Counted from the stretch's first letter, positions 44,701-52,785 are shown. The stretch is DNA of 64,000 nucleotides from Phocaeicola salanitronis DSM 18170 (GCF_000190575.1 NC_015164.1:3116001-3180000); one strand, 5' to 3'. The notes: a model not told the origin generated them from the letters alone. Numbers and translations are program-made.

Positions 44701-46247
44701 AAATAGTTGAATAGCAACTGAGGCATGTCGCTCAGCACCGCCAGCGGGGTATCGTTTCCCATGGATGCCGTAGGTTCGGCACCGTTGGTGCACATCGGTG
44801 TCAGCGTGCGTTCGATGTCCTCGCGCGTGAAACCGAAGGCACGGAGCTTACGCTCGAAGTCGGGCACGGTATTTTCCACCTTCCGCCCGCTCTTCAGGGT
44901 GTTCAGTTCGATGCGGTTGGCAGAAAGCCATTGGCGGTACGGGCGTGCCGATGCAAGCTGTTCTTTCAATTCCCCGTCGTAATAGATTTTGCCTTCCTGG
45001 GTATCGATAAGCAATATCTTTCCCGGCTGGAGGCGTCCTTTTTCCTTGATGGTCTCCGGCTCGAAACTGATGACACCCGCCTCGCTTGCCACCACCATCA
45101 TGTCATTTTTCGTAATGAGGTAGCGTGCCGGACGCAAGCCGTTACGGTCCAACATACCTCCGGCATACCTTCCGTCGCTGAAAAGCAGGGCGGCAGGCCC
45201 GTCCCACGGTTCCATCAGGATGGAATGGTATTCGTAGAATGCCTTCAGGTCTTCGCTGATAGGATTCTTGTCGTTGAACGATTCGGGCACCAGCATCGCC
45301 ATGGCATGAGGCAGGCTCAAGCCCGACATCACGAAAAACTCCAATACATTGTCCAGCGAGGCGCTATCGCTCATGCCCGGCTGGATGATGGGACGGATAT
45401 CCTTTACATTGCCCAGAGTAGGCGTAGAAAGCACACTTTCCCGGGCTTCCATCCATGCACGGTTTCCCCGGATGGTATTGATTTCGCCGTTATGCGCCAA
45501 GAGGCGGAAAGGCTGGGCAAGGCTCCACGTGGGGAAGGTGTTGGTGCTGAAGCGGGAATGCACGATGGCAAGCCCGCTGGTGAAGTAAGGTTGTGTCAGG
45601 TCCTGGAAATACTCGCGTACTTGCACCGACGAGAGCATACCTTTATAAATAATGTTCTTGCTGGACAATGACACTATGTAGAAGTCTTTGTGTTGTATCC
45701 GCTTCTCGATTTTCTTGCGTATGATATACAAGGTACGTTCCAGGTTTTCCACGTCCGTGGCACCGGTGATGAACACTTGCTTGATAGCCGGCTCCGTCTC
45801 CTGTGCGCTTTGCCCCAGGATGGAAGAGTTGACCGGTACGCTCCGCAGGTGCATCAGGGTAAGCCCTTCACGCTCTATTTCCTCTATCATGATGCTCAGG
45901 ATGCGTGCCTGTTCCTGCTCGTCCTTGGGCAGGAAAACCAACCCTGTGCCGTACTTTCCTTTTTCAGGTACCGGTATGCCTTGCAACAAGATAAACTCAT
46001 GAGGAATCTGTACCATGATGCCGGCACCGTCTCCGGTCTTGTTGTCGGCACCTTCCGCCCCGCGGTGTTTCATATTCTCCAGCACTTTCAGTGCCGAGTC
46101 CACCAGTTCGTGCGACTTGTTGCCATGAATGTCTACAATCATTCCCACACCGCAAGCATCGTGCTCGTATGCAGCATCGTATAATCCCGTTTGTTGTACG
46201 TCTGTAGCTGCGCTGCTCTCCATTCTGATAAAAGTTTCCTCTTTCAT
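41730..46247 (-). CDS. gltB: Glutamate synthase, large subunit
   Basis: 1505 residues from the ATG at 46247 (MKEETFIRMESSAATDVQQT), giving the usual short pro-sequence before the glutaminase Cys in YEHDACGVGMIVDIHG. Domains: class II glutaminase (about 35-420), central domain, FMN synthase domain (about 850-1200, with NTGEGGEDSDRF and SVKLVAESGIGTIAAGVAKA), the Cys cluster CVMMRKCHANTCPVGVATQ, and the GXGXG C-terminal domain (about 1250-1480). It makes two glutamates from 2-oxoglutarate and glutamine. A -7-like box TATCTTTG lies at 46304-46311 on the minus strand. Confidence 0.97.
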   Translation of the reverse strand: MKEETFIRMESSAATDVQQTGLYDAAYEHDACGVGMIVDIHGNKSHELVDSALKVLENMKHRGAEGADNKTGDGAGIMVQIPHEFILLQGIPVPEKGKYGTGLVFLPKDEQEQARILSIMIEEIEREGLTLMHLRSVPVNSSILGQSAQETEPAIKQVFITGATDVENLERTLYIIRKKIEKRIQHKDFYIVSLSSKNIIYKGMLSSVQVREYFQDLTQPYFTSGLAIVHSRFSTNTFPTWSLAQPFRLLAHNGEINTIRGNRAWMEARESVLSTPTLGNVKDIRPIIQPGMSDSASLDNVLEFFVMSGLSLPHAMAMLVPESFNDKNPISEDLKAFYEYHSILMEPWDGPAALLFSDGRYAGGMLDRNGLRPARYLITKNDMMVVASEAGVISFEPETIKEKGRLQPGKILLIDTQEGKIYYDGELKEQLASARPYRQWLSANRIELNTLKSGRKVENTVPDFERKLRAFGFTREDIERTLTPMCTNGAEPTASMGNDTPLAVLSDMPQLLFNYFRQQFAQVTNPAIDPIREELVMSLTEYIGAVGTNILLPSESHCKMVRLPHPILTNTELDILCNIRYKGFNTVKLPALFEVSKGKAGLQEALTQLCKKAEQSVDDGVNYIILSDRGIDTEHAAIPSLLAVSAVHHHLISVQKRVQTALIVESGEVREVMHAALLLGYGASAFNPYMAFAVLDELVKRNEIQMNYETAEKNYIKAICKGLYKVMSKMGISTIRSYRGAKIFEAVGLSEELLKAYFGTGTSSVGGIRLEEIAKDYITFHDNGFMPDEVEPLLPHIGQFSYRKDGEKHAWNPETISALQLATRTGSYAKFKEYTRKADEKEHPIFLRDFFSFKRNPIPVEEVEPVEDIVKHFVTGAMSFGAISKEAHEAMTLAMNKLGTRSNTGEGGEDSDRFHDTFDGISLCSKTKQVASGRFGVTAEYLVNAEEIQIKVAQGAKPGEGGQLPGFKVNEVIARTRHSIPGISLISPPPHHDIYSIEDLAQLIFDLKNVNPKAQISVKLVAESGIGTIAAGVAKAKADLIVISGAEGGTGASPASSMRYAGIPPEIGLSETQQTLVLNGLRGQVRLQTDGQLKTGRDVISMALLGAEEFGFGTAALIVLGCVMMRKCHANTCPVGVATQNPELRDHFRGKYEYVVNFFRFLAQEVREYLAEMGFKHLDDIVGRTDLIEIKPRQMGSKAALLDFGRILHQVNNGSALHNVTIQKHDIDNVKDVAMLAAAREALESKKEVSLEYAIANTDRAVGTMLSGAVALKYGEAGLPDQTINVKFKGSAGQSFGAFLTHGISFKLEGEANDYLGKGLSGGHISVQPPVRSNFDAEKNTIVGNTLLYGATSGEVYINGRAGERFAVRNSGAIAVVEGVGDHCCEYMTGGRVVVLGETGRNFAAGMSGGVAYVWDKNHNFDYFCNMEMVELSLLEDSTARKELHELVRQHYLYTGSQLARTMLDNWSRYVDEFIQVTPIEYKKVLAEEQMRKLQQKIAEVQRDY

Positions 46248-46559
46248 TGGTGTTTGCTTTCTTTTTACTACTGTTTGGTTGTTTGTATCTATCTCTTTGA
46301 CTGCAAAGATAGAGAATGTGCAAACATTATGTATAGCGAATGGCATGTTTTGTTTCAAAAAAGATGATACATGCGTAGTGTTGCTTATAGATTTGCTTAA
46401 ATGTGGCTGTGTATCCGATGTGATTGTAAGCAAAATATTGTTGTTTTATTTCAAAATGAAAGTTGCATGTCTGTTGAAGCATGCGTAAACATCGGGAGCG
46501 GTGCCGAAGTCTTTCCGCTTATAACAGAACGGATTGGGTTTGCGGAAATACGGCATGTA

Positions 46560-46625
46560 GTAGAGGAGTCACATTGTGTCGTCTCCCCGGATGTATTCAG
46601 AGACGCCACGGTGTGACGTCTCTAC
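46560..46625. repeat. GTAGAGACGTCACATTGTGG palindrome G1
   Basis: Arms GTAGAGGAGTCACATTGTGT and ACGGTGTGACGTCTCTAC, with loop CCCGGATGTATTCA. The 464-base gap between gltB and the DUF1893 gene holds this, the gltB promoter, and no gene. Confidence 0.85.
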
Positions 46626-46711
46626 TGGAAAAACAGGCTCTTATAATTTTCGTATTTTATTTCTGATGGACGTGACAAAATGTTTTGTCACGTCCGCGGA
46701 GGGTTCCGGAG

Positions 46712-47134
46712 CTAAAATATCCGTTTTTTCATCTCTGCTACGAATCCGGAAATAATCTGATAGAGACGTTGCAGGTCGGTTTCCTCTCCGCATGCTGTTT
46801 CCAGCGGACAATATCCCGTTTGCTGGCGGTTGATGATGTGAGGCACTTCCTTGCCGCACGAAAGTTTCACGCCGTATTGTTCAAACAGCTTGCGGGCAGG
46901 AGTGCTGACTACGTTTGCATAGACTTCTGCCATTCCTCCCATTATCATCAGGGCAGCGGCTCCTTTACCTACCACCTTGTCGGCTATCGTGGCTCCTTGC
47001 ATAAAGGCAGGGTCGGTGTTGTACAGTTCGTACAGGTCGGCTACGCCGCGCTGGGAAAATGTGCGTGTCTCGCCGTGGTTGGCGATGACGCATGAAAAGC
47101 CTCCTTCGTGAAGAAGGGAAATAAGTTGGTTCAT
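46712..47134 (-). CDS. DUF1893 family protein
   Basis: 140 residues: MNQLISLLHEGGFSCVIANH, GVADLYELYNTDP, GATIADKVVGKGAAALMIMG, VSTPARKLFEQYGVKLSCGK, RQQTGYCPLETAC. This matches DUF1893 (TM1506-like), which has a cytidine-deaminase-like fold. The conserved Cys residues could bind metal. The function is unknown. It is followed by G1 and gltB, and probably transcribed with the genes above it or alone. Confidence 0.85.
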   Translation of the reverse strand: MNQLISLLHEGGFSCVIANHGETRTFSQRGVADLYELYNTDPAFMQGATIADKVVGKGAAALMIMGGMAEVYANVVSTPARKLFEQYGVKLSCGKEVPHIINRQQTGYCPLETACGEETDLQRLYQIISGFVAEMKKRIF

Positions 47135-47278
47135 CTTTTTAATTTACGATTTTGCGATTTACTATTTACGATTTATGCTTATATCAGGAGTTAAGGAGTT
47201 AAAAGGAGTTATCACTCCGCTGCGCTCCGTTAGGAGTTAAGCCAATAGTTTTGTTGGTGACAGGAACCGATACATGTA

Positions 47279-47398
47279 GTAGAGACGTCACATTGTGGTG
47301 TCTTTGTCACGCCGGATTTGTAATCCGATTCCGTTTGCTGCTGATGCGGATTACAAATCCGCAAGGTGGGTTACGCTGGATTACAAATCCAGCGTGAC
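47279..47398. repeat. Half G element joined to a CGGATTTGTAATCCG cloverleaf element (E1)
   Basis: GTAGAGACGTCACATTGTGG (47279) runs directly into GTCACGCCGGATTTGTAATC (47306). E1 contains three hairpins (CGGATTTGTAATCCG, GCGGATTACAAATCCGC, GCTGGATTACAAATCCAGC) closed by GTCACGC and GCGTGAC. The gap 47135-47423 holds no gene. Confidence 0.88.
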
Positions 47399-47423
47399 AA
47401 AAGGTATTGGCTTAACTCCTGAC

Positions 47424-48800
47424 TCACAATGTCTCCTGCTTCAGCCTTTCCACGTATTGGTCGATGCGCTGCATCTCGCGGGGAATGTCGATGTACTGCG
47501 GACAGTGCGGATTGCATTGCTCGCACCCGATGCAGTGGGATGCCTGGCGCAGGCGGGGAACGCTGCGGTCGTAGCCTATCAGGAAGGTGCGGCGTGCTTC
47601 GGCGTAGTTGGGGTCGAGCTTGCTTTGCGGCATGTTGCCTTCGTTCACGCATTTGTTGTAGTGGAGCAATACCCCCGGAATGTCGATGCCATAGGGGCAA
47701 GGCATGCAGTATTGGCAGTTGTTGCATGGGATGGTGGGGTATTTGAGCATCAGCTCGGCGGTATCGAGCAGGAATTGCTGTTCCTCCTGGGTGAGCGGTA
47801 CCAGCGGCGAATAGGTGCGGATGTTGTCTTGCAGATGCTCCATGTAGGTCATGCCGCTTAGTACGGTGAGCACCATGGGCGGTGTGCCGGCAAAGCGGAA
47901 TGCCCACGAAGCGACGCTGTTTTCGGGGTTGCGTGTCTTCAGACGTGCTACGATGTGTTCGGGCACTTTCGACAGGCGTCCTCCCTGCAGGGGTTCCATG
48001 ATAACCATCGGAATGTTCCGCTTGGAGATTTCGGCATACAGGTAGTCGGCGTTGACGTTTCTGCCCGATGCGTGCTTCCAGTCGGAATAGTTCAGCTGGA
48101 TTTGGATGAAATCCCAGTGCACCTGCTCGTGGTATGCCAGTATCTTGTCGAACTCTTCCTTGCTTCCGTGGAACGACCAGCCGAGGTGACGGATGCGTCC
48201 TGCCTCACGTTCTTTTACCAGATAGTCCAGCAGTCCGTTGTCGATGAAGCGGTTCTGGAAGCTGCGCTTGCCGGTGTTGCCCAGCGAGTGGAGCAGGTAG
48301 TAGTCGATGTAGTCCGTCTGGAGCTTCTTCATCGAGTCGTGATACATTTCTACGCTCGACTTGAAGTCCGTAAGGTCGAAGTTCGACATCTTGGTGGCGA
48401 TGAAGTATTTTTCTCTCGGGTGTCGTTTCAAGGCGATGCCTGTCGAGGTTTCCGACCAGCCCTGCACATATACGGGTGCCGTATCGAAGTAATTCACTCC
48501 GTGTTCGATGGCGTAGTCTATCAGGCGGTTCACCTCTTCCTGGTCGATGACGTTTCCGCCTTTCTCGGGTGCGGGGAGCGTAGGCCAGCGCATACATCCG
48601 TAGCCCAGAATGGAGACTTGGTCTTTTGAAGGCGGGAAGTTGCGGTAAGTCATCTTGCCCGTTGGCACAGGGTTTTGTGCAGATGTCTCGGCTGATTCTT
48701 TGGGGGAGCATCCCGTCAGGGCTGCGGCGGTACCGGCGGTGCTGATGCCTACTATTTTCAGGAAATCCCTGCGGTTCATGCGATTATCTTGTTTGTTCAT
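47424..48800 (-). CDS. Iron-sulfur aldo/keto reductase with Tat-type signal
   Basis: 458 residues. The N-terminus MNKQDNRMNRRDFLKIVGIS is a twin-arginine signal (with a lipobox-like LTGCSP), so it is probably exported folded. Residues 60-340 are an aldo/keto reductase barrel (YGCMRWPTLP, NYFDTAPVY, LQTDYIDYYLLHS, LGWSFHGSKEEF). The C-terminal 110 residues carry two ferredoxin motifs (CNNCQYCMPCPYGIDIPG; CIGCEQCNPHCPQYIDIPRE). It probably takes electrons from the polyferredoxin encoded 123 bases upstream. The substrate is unknown. Confidence 0.9.
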   Translation of the reverse strand: MNKQDNRMNRRDFLKIVGISTAGTAAALTGCSPKESAETSAQNPVPTGKMTYRNFPPSKDQVSILGYGCMRWPTLPAPEKGGNVIDQEEVNRLIDYAIEHGVNYFDTAPVYVQGWSETSTGIALKRHPREKYFIATKMSNFDLTDFKSSVEMYHDSMKKLQTDYIDYYLLHSLGNTGKRSFQNRFIDNGLLDYLVKEREAGRIRHLGWSFHGSKEEFDKILAYHEQVHWDFIQIQLNYSDWKHASGRNVNADYLYAEISKRNIPMVIMEPLQGGRLSKVPEHIVARLKTRNPENSVASWAFRFAGTPPMVLTVLSGMTYMEHLQDNIRTYSPLVPLTQEEQQFLLDTAELMLKYPTIPCNNCQYCMPCPYGIDIPGVLLHYNKCVNEGNMPQSKLDPNYAEARRTFLIGYDRSVPRLRQASHCIGCEQCNPHCPQYIDIPREMQRIDQYVERLKQETL

Positions 48801-48831
48801 AATAGCAATTTTTTATTCGTTCTGATTTTTA

Positions 48832-48920
48832 GAAACGCGGATTATCGCAGATTAACGCAGATTTATAAGGAAAATGAATCTGATATATAGTCTGCGGAAA
48901 TCTGCGTGAATTTGCGTTTC
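48832..48920. repeat. GAAACGCGGATT palindrome R7 between two redox genes
   Basis: Arms GAAACGCGGATTATCGCAG and CTGCGTGAATTTGCGTTTC in the 123-base gap inside the probable operon. Confidence 0.85.
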
Positions 48921-48923
48921 AGC

Positions 48924-50429
48924 TTAAATGATTCGGTGAACTTCGTGGCCTTCTACGTAGATGGCGCTGAGCGGGCGTGCCGGACACAGGTTCTCACAGG
49001 CTCCACATCCGATGCACTTCTCGGTGTCTACTGCCGGAATCTTGAGAGATTCGGAATCCGACGGGTCGGAAGGTATCATGGTGATAGCGCCTGTAGGACA
49101 ATGGCGTGCACAGTTTCCGCATGCCTGTCCGTCGGTGAGCGGGATGCAGCGTTCTTTCACCCATACGGCATGGCCTATCTGGATGGCAGACTTTTCGGCT
49201 TTATCTATCAAGTGAATGGCACCTGTCGGACAGACTTCCGAACATTTCGTGCATTCGGGGCGGCAATAACCGCGTTCGTACGATGCGGTAGGTTGCATGA
49301 ACGTGTCAAGCGAAGAAGAAGGACGGAGCACTTCGTTGGGGCAGACCGATACGCAAAGCTGGCAAGCGGTGCAATGTTGCTGCATATTGCGTGCGCTCTG
49401 CGACCCCGGAGGAGTAATCGGAGTCTGGCGTTTCGGAGCCTGCTTGTCGATGATGTCAGCAAGCCCGCCGTCCAGTTTGACGATTTCGGCTTTCTTTACA
49501 GCCTGTGCCTTGGCTGCGGAGGCAAGGAGCAACAACGACCCTGCCAGTACCTCACGCCGTCCCTTATCTTTGGGTTGCGAAGTAGGTTGTGACGGAGCGG
49601 CTTCTTTCTTTCCGTAGGCAAAACGGTAGTGGATGGCATCGTGCTTGCATTGCTTCAGGCAGTCGAAGCAAGTCACGCACCGGCTATGGTCTACAGCTGC
49701 GTTCGGAATATCAATGCAAGCCGCTTTGCAACGGCGTGCACACAAGTTGCATTTCCTGCATTTCTCTTTATCGATTTCGATGCGGAACAACGAAAATTTA
49801 GAGATAACCCCCAACACGGTTCCTACGGGGCAGACGGTATTGCAATACGTACGTCCGTTCCGCCACGCCAATACACCTATTATTATAAAGGTAAGCAGGG
49901 CGATGAGAAATGTCGGAAGGCTCTTCAGCCACACCTCGGTTTCATAGAAAGCGTAGCTGTCGGCACGCTCCGCAAAATAGGCGAGCAGGTTGTTTCCCCA
50001 TTGATAGACGGGAGCAAACAGGTTGTTGGCGATTCTTCCGTAGGCGCTATAAGGGGCAATCAGTGCGGCAATCGAAGTGAGTCCGCCTGCCATCAACGCC
50101 AAGAACACGACCAATACGCTATAACGCAACACGTTTTTCGCTTTCGAATACGTATAAGGAAGTTTTTTCTTCCCTCGTCCTATCCGCGCCACGATGTCTT
50201 GAAAGACTCCCAACGGGCAGATAACGGAACAGTAAATGCGTCCGCATACGAAAGTAAGCACTATAAGAAGGAGCACAACGCCGACATTGAGTGCCAATAC
50301 AGCCGGCAAGAACTGAATCTTAGCCATCCATCCGAACCATGCATGCAATGTCCCTGTAAAGTCGAGGAACAAAAGTGTGACGATGCAAAAGAATAGGAAA
50401 GCTATTACTTGTCTGATTTTTTGCAACAT
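48924..50429 (-). CDS. Membrane polyferredoxin (NapH-like, fused to a NapG-like ferredoxin)
   Basis: 501 residues. Membrane helices at the N-terminus (VIAFLFFCIVTLLFLDFTG; LPAVLALNVGVVLLLIVLT) with the NapH-type motifs CGRIYCSVICPLG and NGRTYCNTVCPVG. After two cytoplasmic clusters (CRKCNLCARRCKAAC; CVTCFDCLKQC) comes an internal RR-type signal (KGRREVLAGSLLLLASAAKA), then four more clusters (CTACQLCVSVCP; CRPECTKCSEVCP; CGNCARHCP; CIGCGACENLCP). This looks like a NapH-NapG fusion that carries electrons from the quinone pool or cytoplasm to an exported ferredoxin domain. The next gene, an iron-sulfur reductase, is the likely acceptor. A -7-like box TAATTTTG is at 50459-50466. Confidence 0.88.
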   Translation of the reverse strand: MLQKIRQVIAFLFFCIVTLLFLDFTGTLHAWFGWMAKIQFLPAVLALNVGVVLLLIVLTFVCGRIYCSVICPLGVFQDIVARIGRGKKKLPYTYSKAKNVLRYSVLVVFLALMAGGLTSIAALIAPYSAYGRIANNLFAPVYQWGNNLLAYFAERADSYAFYETEVWLKSLPTFLIALLTFIIIGVLAWRNGRTYCNTVCPVGTVLGVISKFSLFRIEIDKEKCRKCNLCARRCKAACIDIPNAAVDHSRCVTCFDCLKQCKHDAIHYRFAYGKKEAAPSQPTSQPKDKGRREVLAGSLLLLASAAKAQAVKKAEIVKLDGGLADIIDKQAPKRQTPITPPGSQSARNMQQHCTACQLCVSVCPNEVLRPSSSLDTFMQPTASYERGYCRPECTKCSEVCPTGAIHLIDKAEKSAIQIGHAVWVKERCIPLTDGQACGNCARHCPTGAITMIPSDPSDSESLKIPAVDTEKCIGCGACENLCPARPLSAIYVEGHEVHRII

Positions 50430-50569
50430 AATGAGTAGTCTTTTGTTATTTCATGTCACAAAATTAGAAGAAAATGTTTTTTATGGTATCAGGCAGATAA
50501 CAAAACTTTCTTAATGCCGATAATTTATATCAGGTCTAAGTTTATTCTTAATTTGTCATGCTAGATTTT

Positions 50570-50599
50570 GTCACGCTGAATTTGTAATCCAGCGTAATG
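50570..50599. repeat. Short CTGAATTTGTAATCCAG hairpin (E4)
   Basis: GTCACGCTGAATTTGTAATC/CAGCGTAATG, a minimal one-hairpin member of the E family directly beside the 50603-50806 composite. Confidence 0.7.
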
Positions 50600-50602
50600 A
50601 AA

Positions 50603-50806
50603 GGCACAGAGGCACACAGAAAAAAATAAAATTTGAATATCCGCATTTCACCCAATTGCCTTGTAGGGGCGTATCGCATACGCCCGAATACGTCAACTAA
50701 TCCACGTGGATGTCTTCAGGGCGTATGCGATACGCCCTTACATGGGATGTTTGCGGATATTCAATAAATAAAAACTCTGTGTGCCTCTGTGTCCTCTGTG
50801 GTGAAA
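50603..50806. repeat. Best three-layer nested palindrome
   Basis: Outer arms GGCACAGAGGCACACAGA and TGTGTGCCTCTGTGTCC; middle arms TTTGAATATCCGCA (50632) and TGCGGATATTCAA (50752-50764); inner GTAGGGGCGTATCGCATACG and GGGCGTATGCGATACGCCC (50663-50743). Each inner palindrome sits near the centre of the outer one. No gene is visible in 50430-50816. Confidence 0.92.
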
Positions 50807-50816
50807 AATGATAAAC

Positions 50817-52067
50817 TTATTTCACTAATTCATATTCCAGGCAAGCCATGATGAAAGGACCGATGGCCTTACCTTCATTGTTCACGATGGTTACGTCTTT
50901 ACCGCACAGGTAATAGTCGGGTGTACCGTCGCGCGAGGGATCTTTTGCCGGACCCAATCCTGCCGAACGGCAACTTTGGTTCAGGTTGATGGTGCCGTCT
51001 TCGTTGGTGGTGACAAAGGTTTTCAGCAATCCTTGGTATGCCTTTTCGGCTACGTCCTTATAGCTTTCGGGCAGGATGCCGAGGCGGATGCCTTTCAAAT
51101 AAGCGTAGGTAAACATGCTCGAAGCCGAGGACTCCAGGTAATTGGCGATGCCGCATCGGCTTACGAACGAGTCGTCGTATTGCAGCAATTGGTACCATAC
51201 GTCGCTTTCCCGGTCTTGCCAGCGTGCCAGCCCCTTGGCTACGGTATTTACGATGGTCTTCAGCTCATTGTAGTCGGGGTGCGACTGGGGCATCACTTCC
51301 AGCACGTCGACCAGTGCGGCGAAATACCAGCCCATGCCCCGTCCCCAGAATTCCTTGGAGCAGCCTTTGTGAGGTTCGGCTTTGTTTGCCCAGAACGAGT
51401 TGACATCCTCGGGATTGGCGGACCATGCGTGATAATACAATTGCTTGCCGGCATCGTAGGTATGGCGGGCGATGGTCTTGAACTGGTGCGCAATGTCGGT
51501 CCATGCCTTTGTATTATCGGGCTCGAAGTTGGCTTGCCATTCGGCATAGAAGGCGGCTCCCATATAGAGGCCGTCCAGCCACATCTGTCCCGGATAGATA
51601 TCTTTGTGGAAGAAACATCCTTTGGCATCGCCTGTCTGGATACGCGAATAGTCGTTCACCAGGTAATTGCGGAGCCAGTCGGCAGCCTTTTTGTAGCGGT
51701 CGGCATTGTGCGTGCCGTTCTGCTCGTCCAAGGCTTTTTCGTGGCGGTAAAGGGCGAAAAGCACCTTGCCCGAATTGATGTTGTCGATGTTTCCTTTCTT
51801 GAAGTTCTTGAAGGTGCCGTCGGGATTGATGGCGTTATCAGCATAGTCTTTAGCCCATTGGTAATAGTCGGCGGTCCAGTCGGCATATTGGTATTGCTCG
51901 CAAAGGTTCAGGAGCGACTTGGCTACCAGCCCGTTCACGTAGTCCCACGATTTCCCGTGTGTCCATTGTTTGCCTTGCGATTCCGCCATGCGTTGCGAAT
52001 AGCGTGTTTGCGCCCCTACGGTAAGCGATGCCAGCAGGAAGCATACGGTCCATGCGAATGTTTTCAT
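50817..52067 (-). CDS. GH105 unsaturated rhamnogalacturonyl hydrolase
   Basis: 416 residues from the ATG at 52067 (MKTFAWTVCFLLASLTVGAQ, signal peptide). (alpha/alpha)6 barrel with the GH105 motifs DYVNGLVAKSLL, MWLDGLYMGAAFYAEW (catalytic Asp), KEFWGRGMGWYFAALVDVLE and YLESSASSMFTYAYLKGIR. It removes the unsaturated uronic acid left by pectate or rhamnogalacturonan lyases. It fits the pectin locus at 13-30 kb but lies 20 kb from it, alone behind tRNA-Cys. There is no lyase in the window. Confidence 0.92.
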   Translation of the reverse strand: MKTFAWTVCFLLASLTVGAQTRYSQRMAESQGKQWTHGKSWDYVNGLVAKSLLNLCEQYQYADWTADYYQWAKDYADNAINPDGTFKNFKKGNIDNINSGKVLFALYRHEKALDEQNGTHNADRYKKAADWLRNYLVNDYSRIQTGDAKGCFFHKDIYPGQMWLDGLYMGAAFYAEWQANFEPDNTKAWTDIAHQFKTIARHTYDAGKQLYYHAWSANPEDVNSFWANKAEPHKGCSKEFWGRGMGWYFAALVDVLEVMPQSHPDYNELKTIVNTVAKGLARWQDRESDVWYQLLQYDDSFVSRCGIANYLESSASSMFTYAYLKGIRLGILPESYKDVAEKAYQGLLKTFVTTNEDGTINLNQSCRSAGLGPAKDPSRDGTPDYYLCGKDVTIVNNEGKAIGPFIMACLEYELVK

Positions 52068-52124
52068 TGTTCGATAGTTTTTAGGGTTAAGTATGTGTAC
52101 AAAATAAATCGACATTTCACCACA

Positions 52125-52164
52125 GGGGACACGGAGCCGTTAATATTTTTCCTCTGTAGTGAAA
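52125..52164. repeat. Short CACCACAGGGGACACGGAG palindrome (B7)
   Basis: TTTCACCACAGGGGACACGG and CCTCTGTAGTGAAAA arms; compact copy between tRNA-Cys and the GH105 gene. Confidence 0.75.
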
Positions 52165-52209
52165 ACAAAAAAGACTGATTGAAATTCATCAACCAGTCTT
52201 TTTCGGCAG

Positions 52210-52281
52210 AGGTTCCTGGCGGATTCGAACCGCCGTGCACGGTTTTGCAGACCGCTGACTAAGCCACTCATCCAAGGAACC
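52210..52281 (-). tRNA. tRNA-Cys (GCA)
   Basis: Read on the minus strand the acceptor stem is GGTTCCT...AGGAACC with discriminator U. The anticodon loop CTGCAAA gives GCA, and GTTCGAATC is the T arm. CCA is not encoded. Confidence 0.96.
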
Positions 52282-52478
52282 ATTTTCGTTGTTGTCTTGG
52301 CACTTGCTTTTCTCAAATGCGTTGCAAAGGTATAACTTATTTTTGAATCTGCAATACATTCCGCCGGTTTTTATGAAATTTCTTCATGTTTTTTCAAAAA
52401 ATGCTCTTTATTGCGGTCATGTGCATCGGTGGTTTGCCCCTGTATGTTCGCCGCGCCGGCGAACAGGCATCGCAAACG

Positions 52479-52555
52479 AACATAAGTGAATCAGCCGACT
52501 CACTTATGTGAAACGCCCGACTTACTTATGTGAAATGCCCGATTCACTTATGTTC
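52479..52555. repeat. Palindrome with three CTTATGTGAAA-type units
   Basis: Outer GAACATAAGTGAATC (52478-52492) and GATTCACTTATGTTC (52541-52555), with direct units CTCACTTATGTGAAACGCCC and CTTACTTATGTGAAATGCCC between. A GTTCGCCGCGCCGGCGAAC hairpin lies 20 bases upstream (52446-52464). Confidence 0.75.
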
Positions 52556-52594
52556 ATCAAAACGTATACTTGATTTGCGAAACCGATACATGTA

Positions 52595-52785
52595 GTAGAG
52601 ACGTCACATTGTGGCGTCTCCCTTTCCGCAAGGTAAATGCAGTTTGTCACGGCGGATTTGCAATCCGCCGTAATGAAGAATCGGATTTGTAATCCGAACC
52701 CATTGCTGCTGATGCGGATTACAATTGACTTCGTCGACCTACGGTTCCGCACATAGGTTACACCGGATTGCAGATCCGGCGTGAC
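52595..52785. repeat. Half G element joined to a cloverleaf E element (E3)
   Basis: GTAGAGACGTCACATTGTGG (52595) is followed by GTCACGGCGGATTTGCAATC (52646) and the closing CGGCGTGAC at 52785. The E3 copy carries an extra GACTTCGTCGACCTACGGTT insert. The gap 52282-52985 has no gene. Confidence 0.8.

Noticed and set aside
46248..46433. Longer N-terminus of GltB from 46433
   Set aside because: It would add about 60 residues before the pro-sequence and include the -7 box at 46304-46311.
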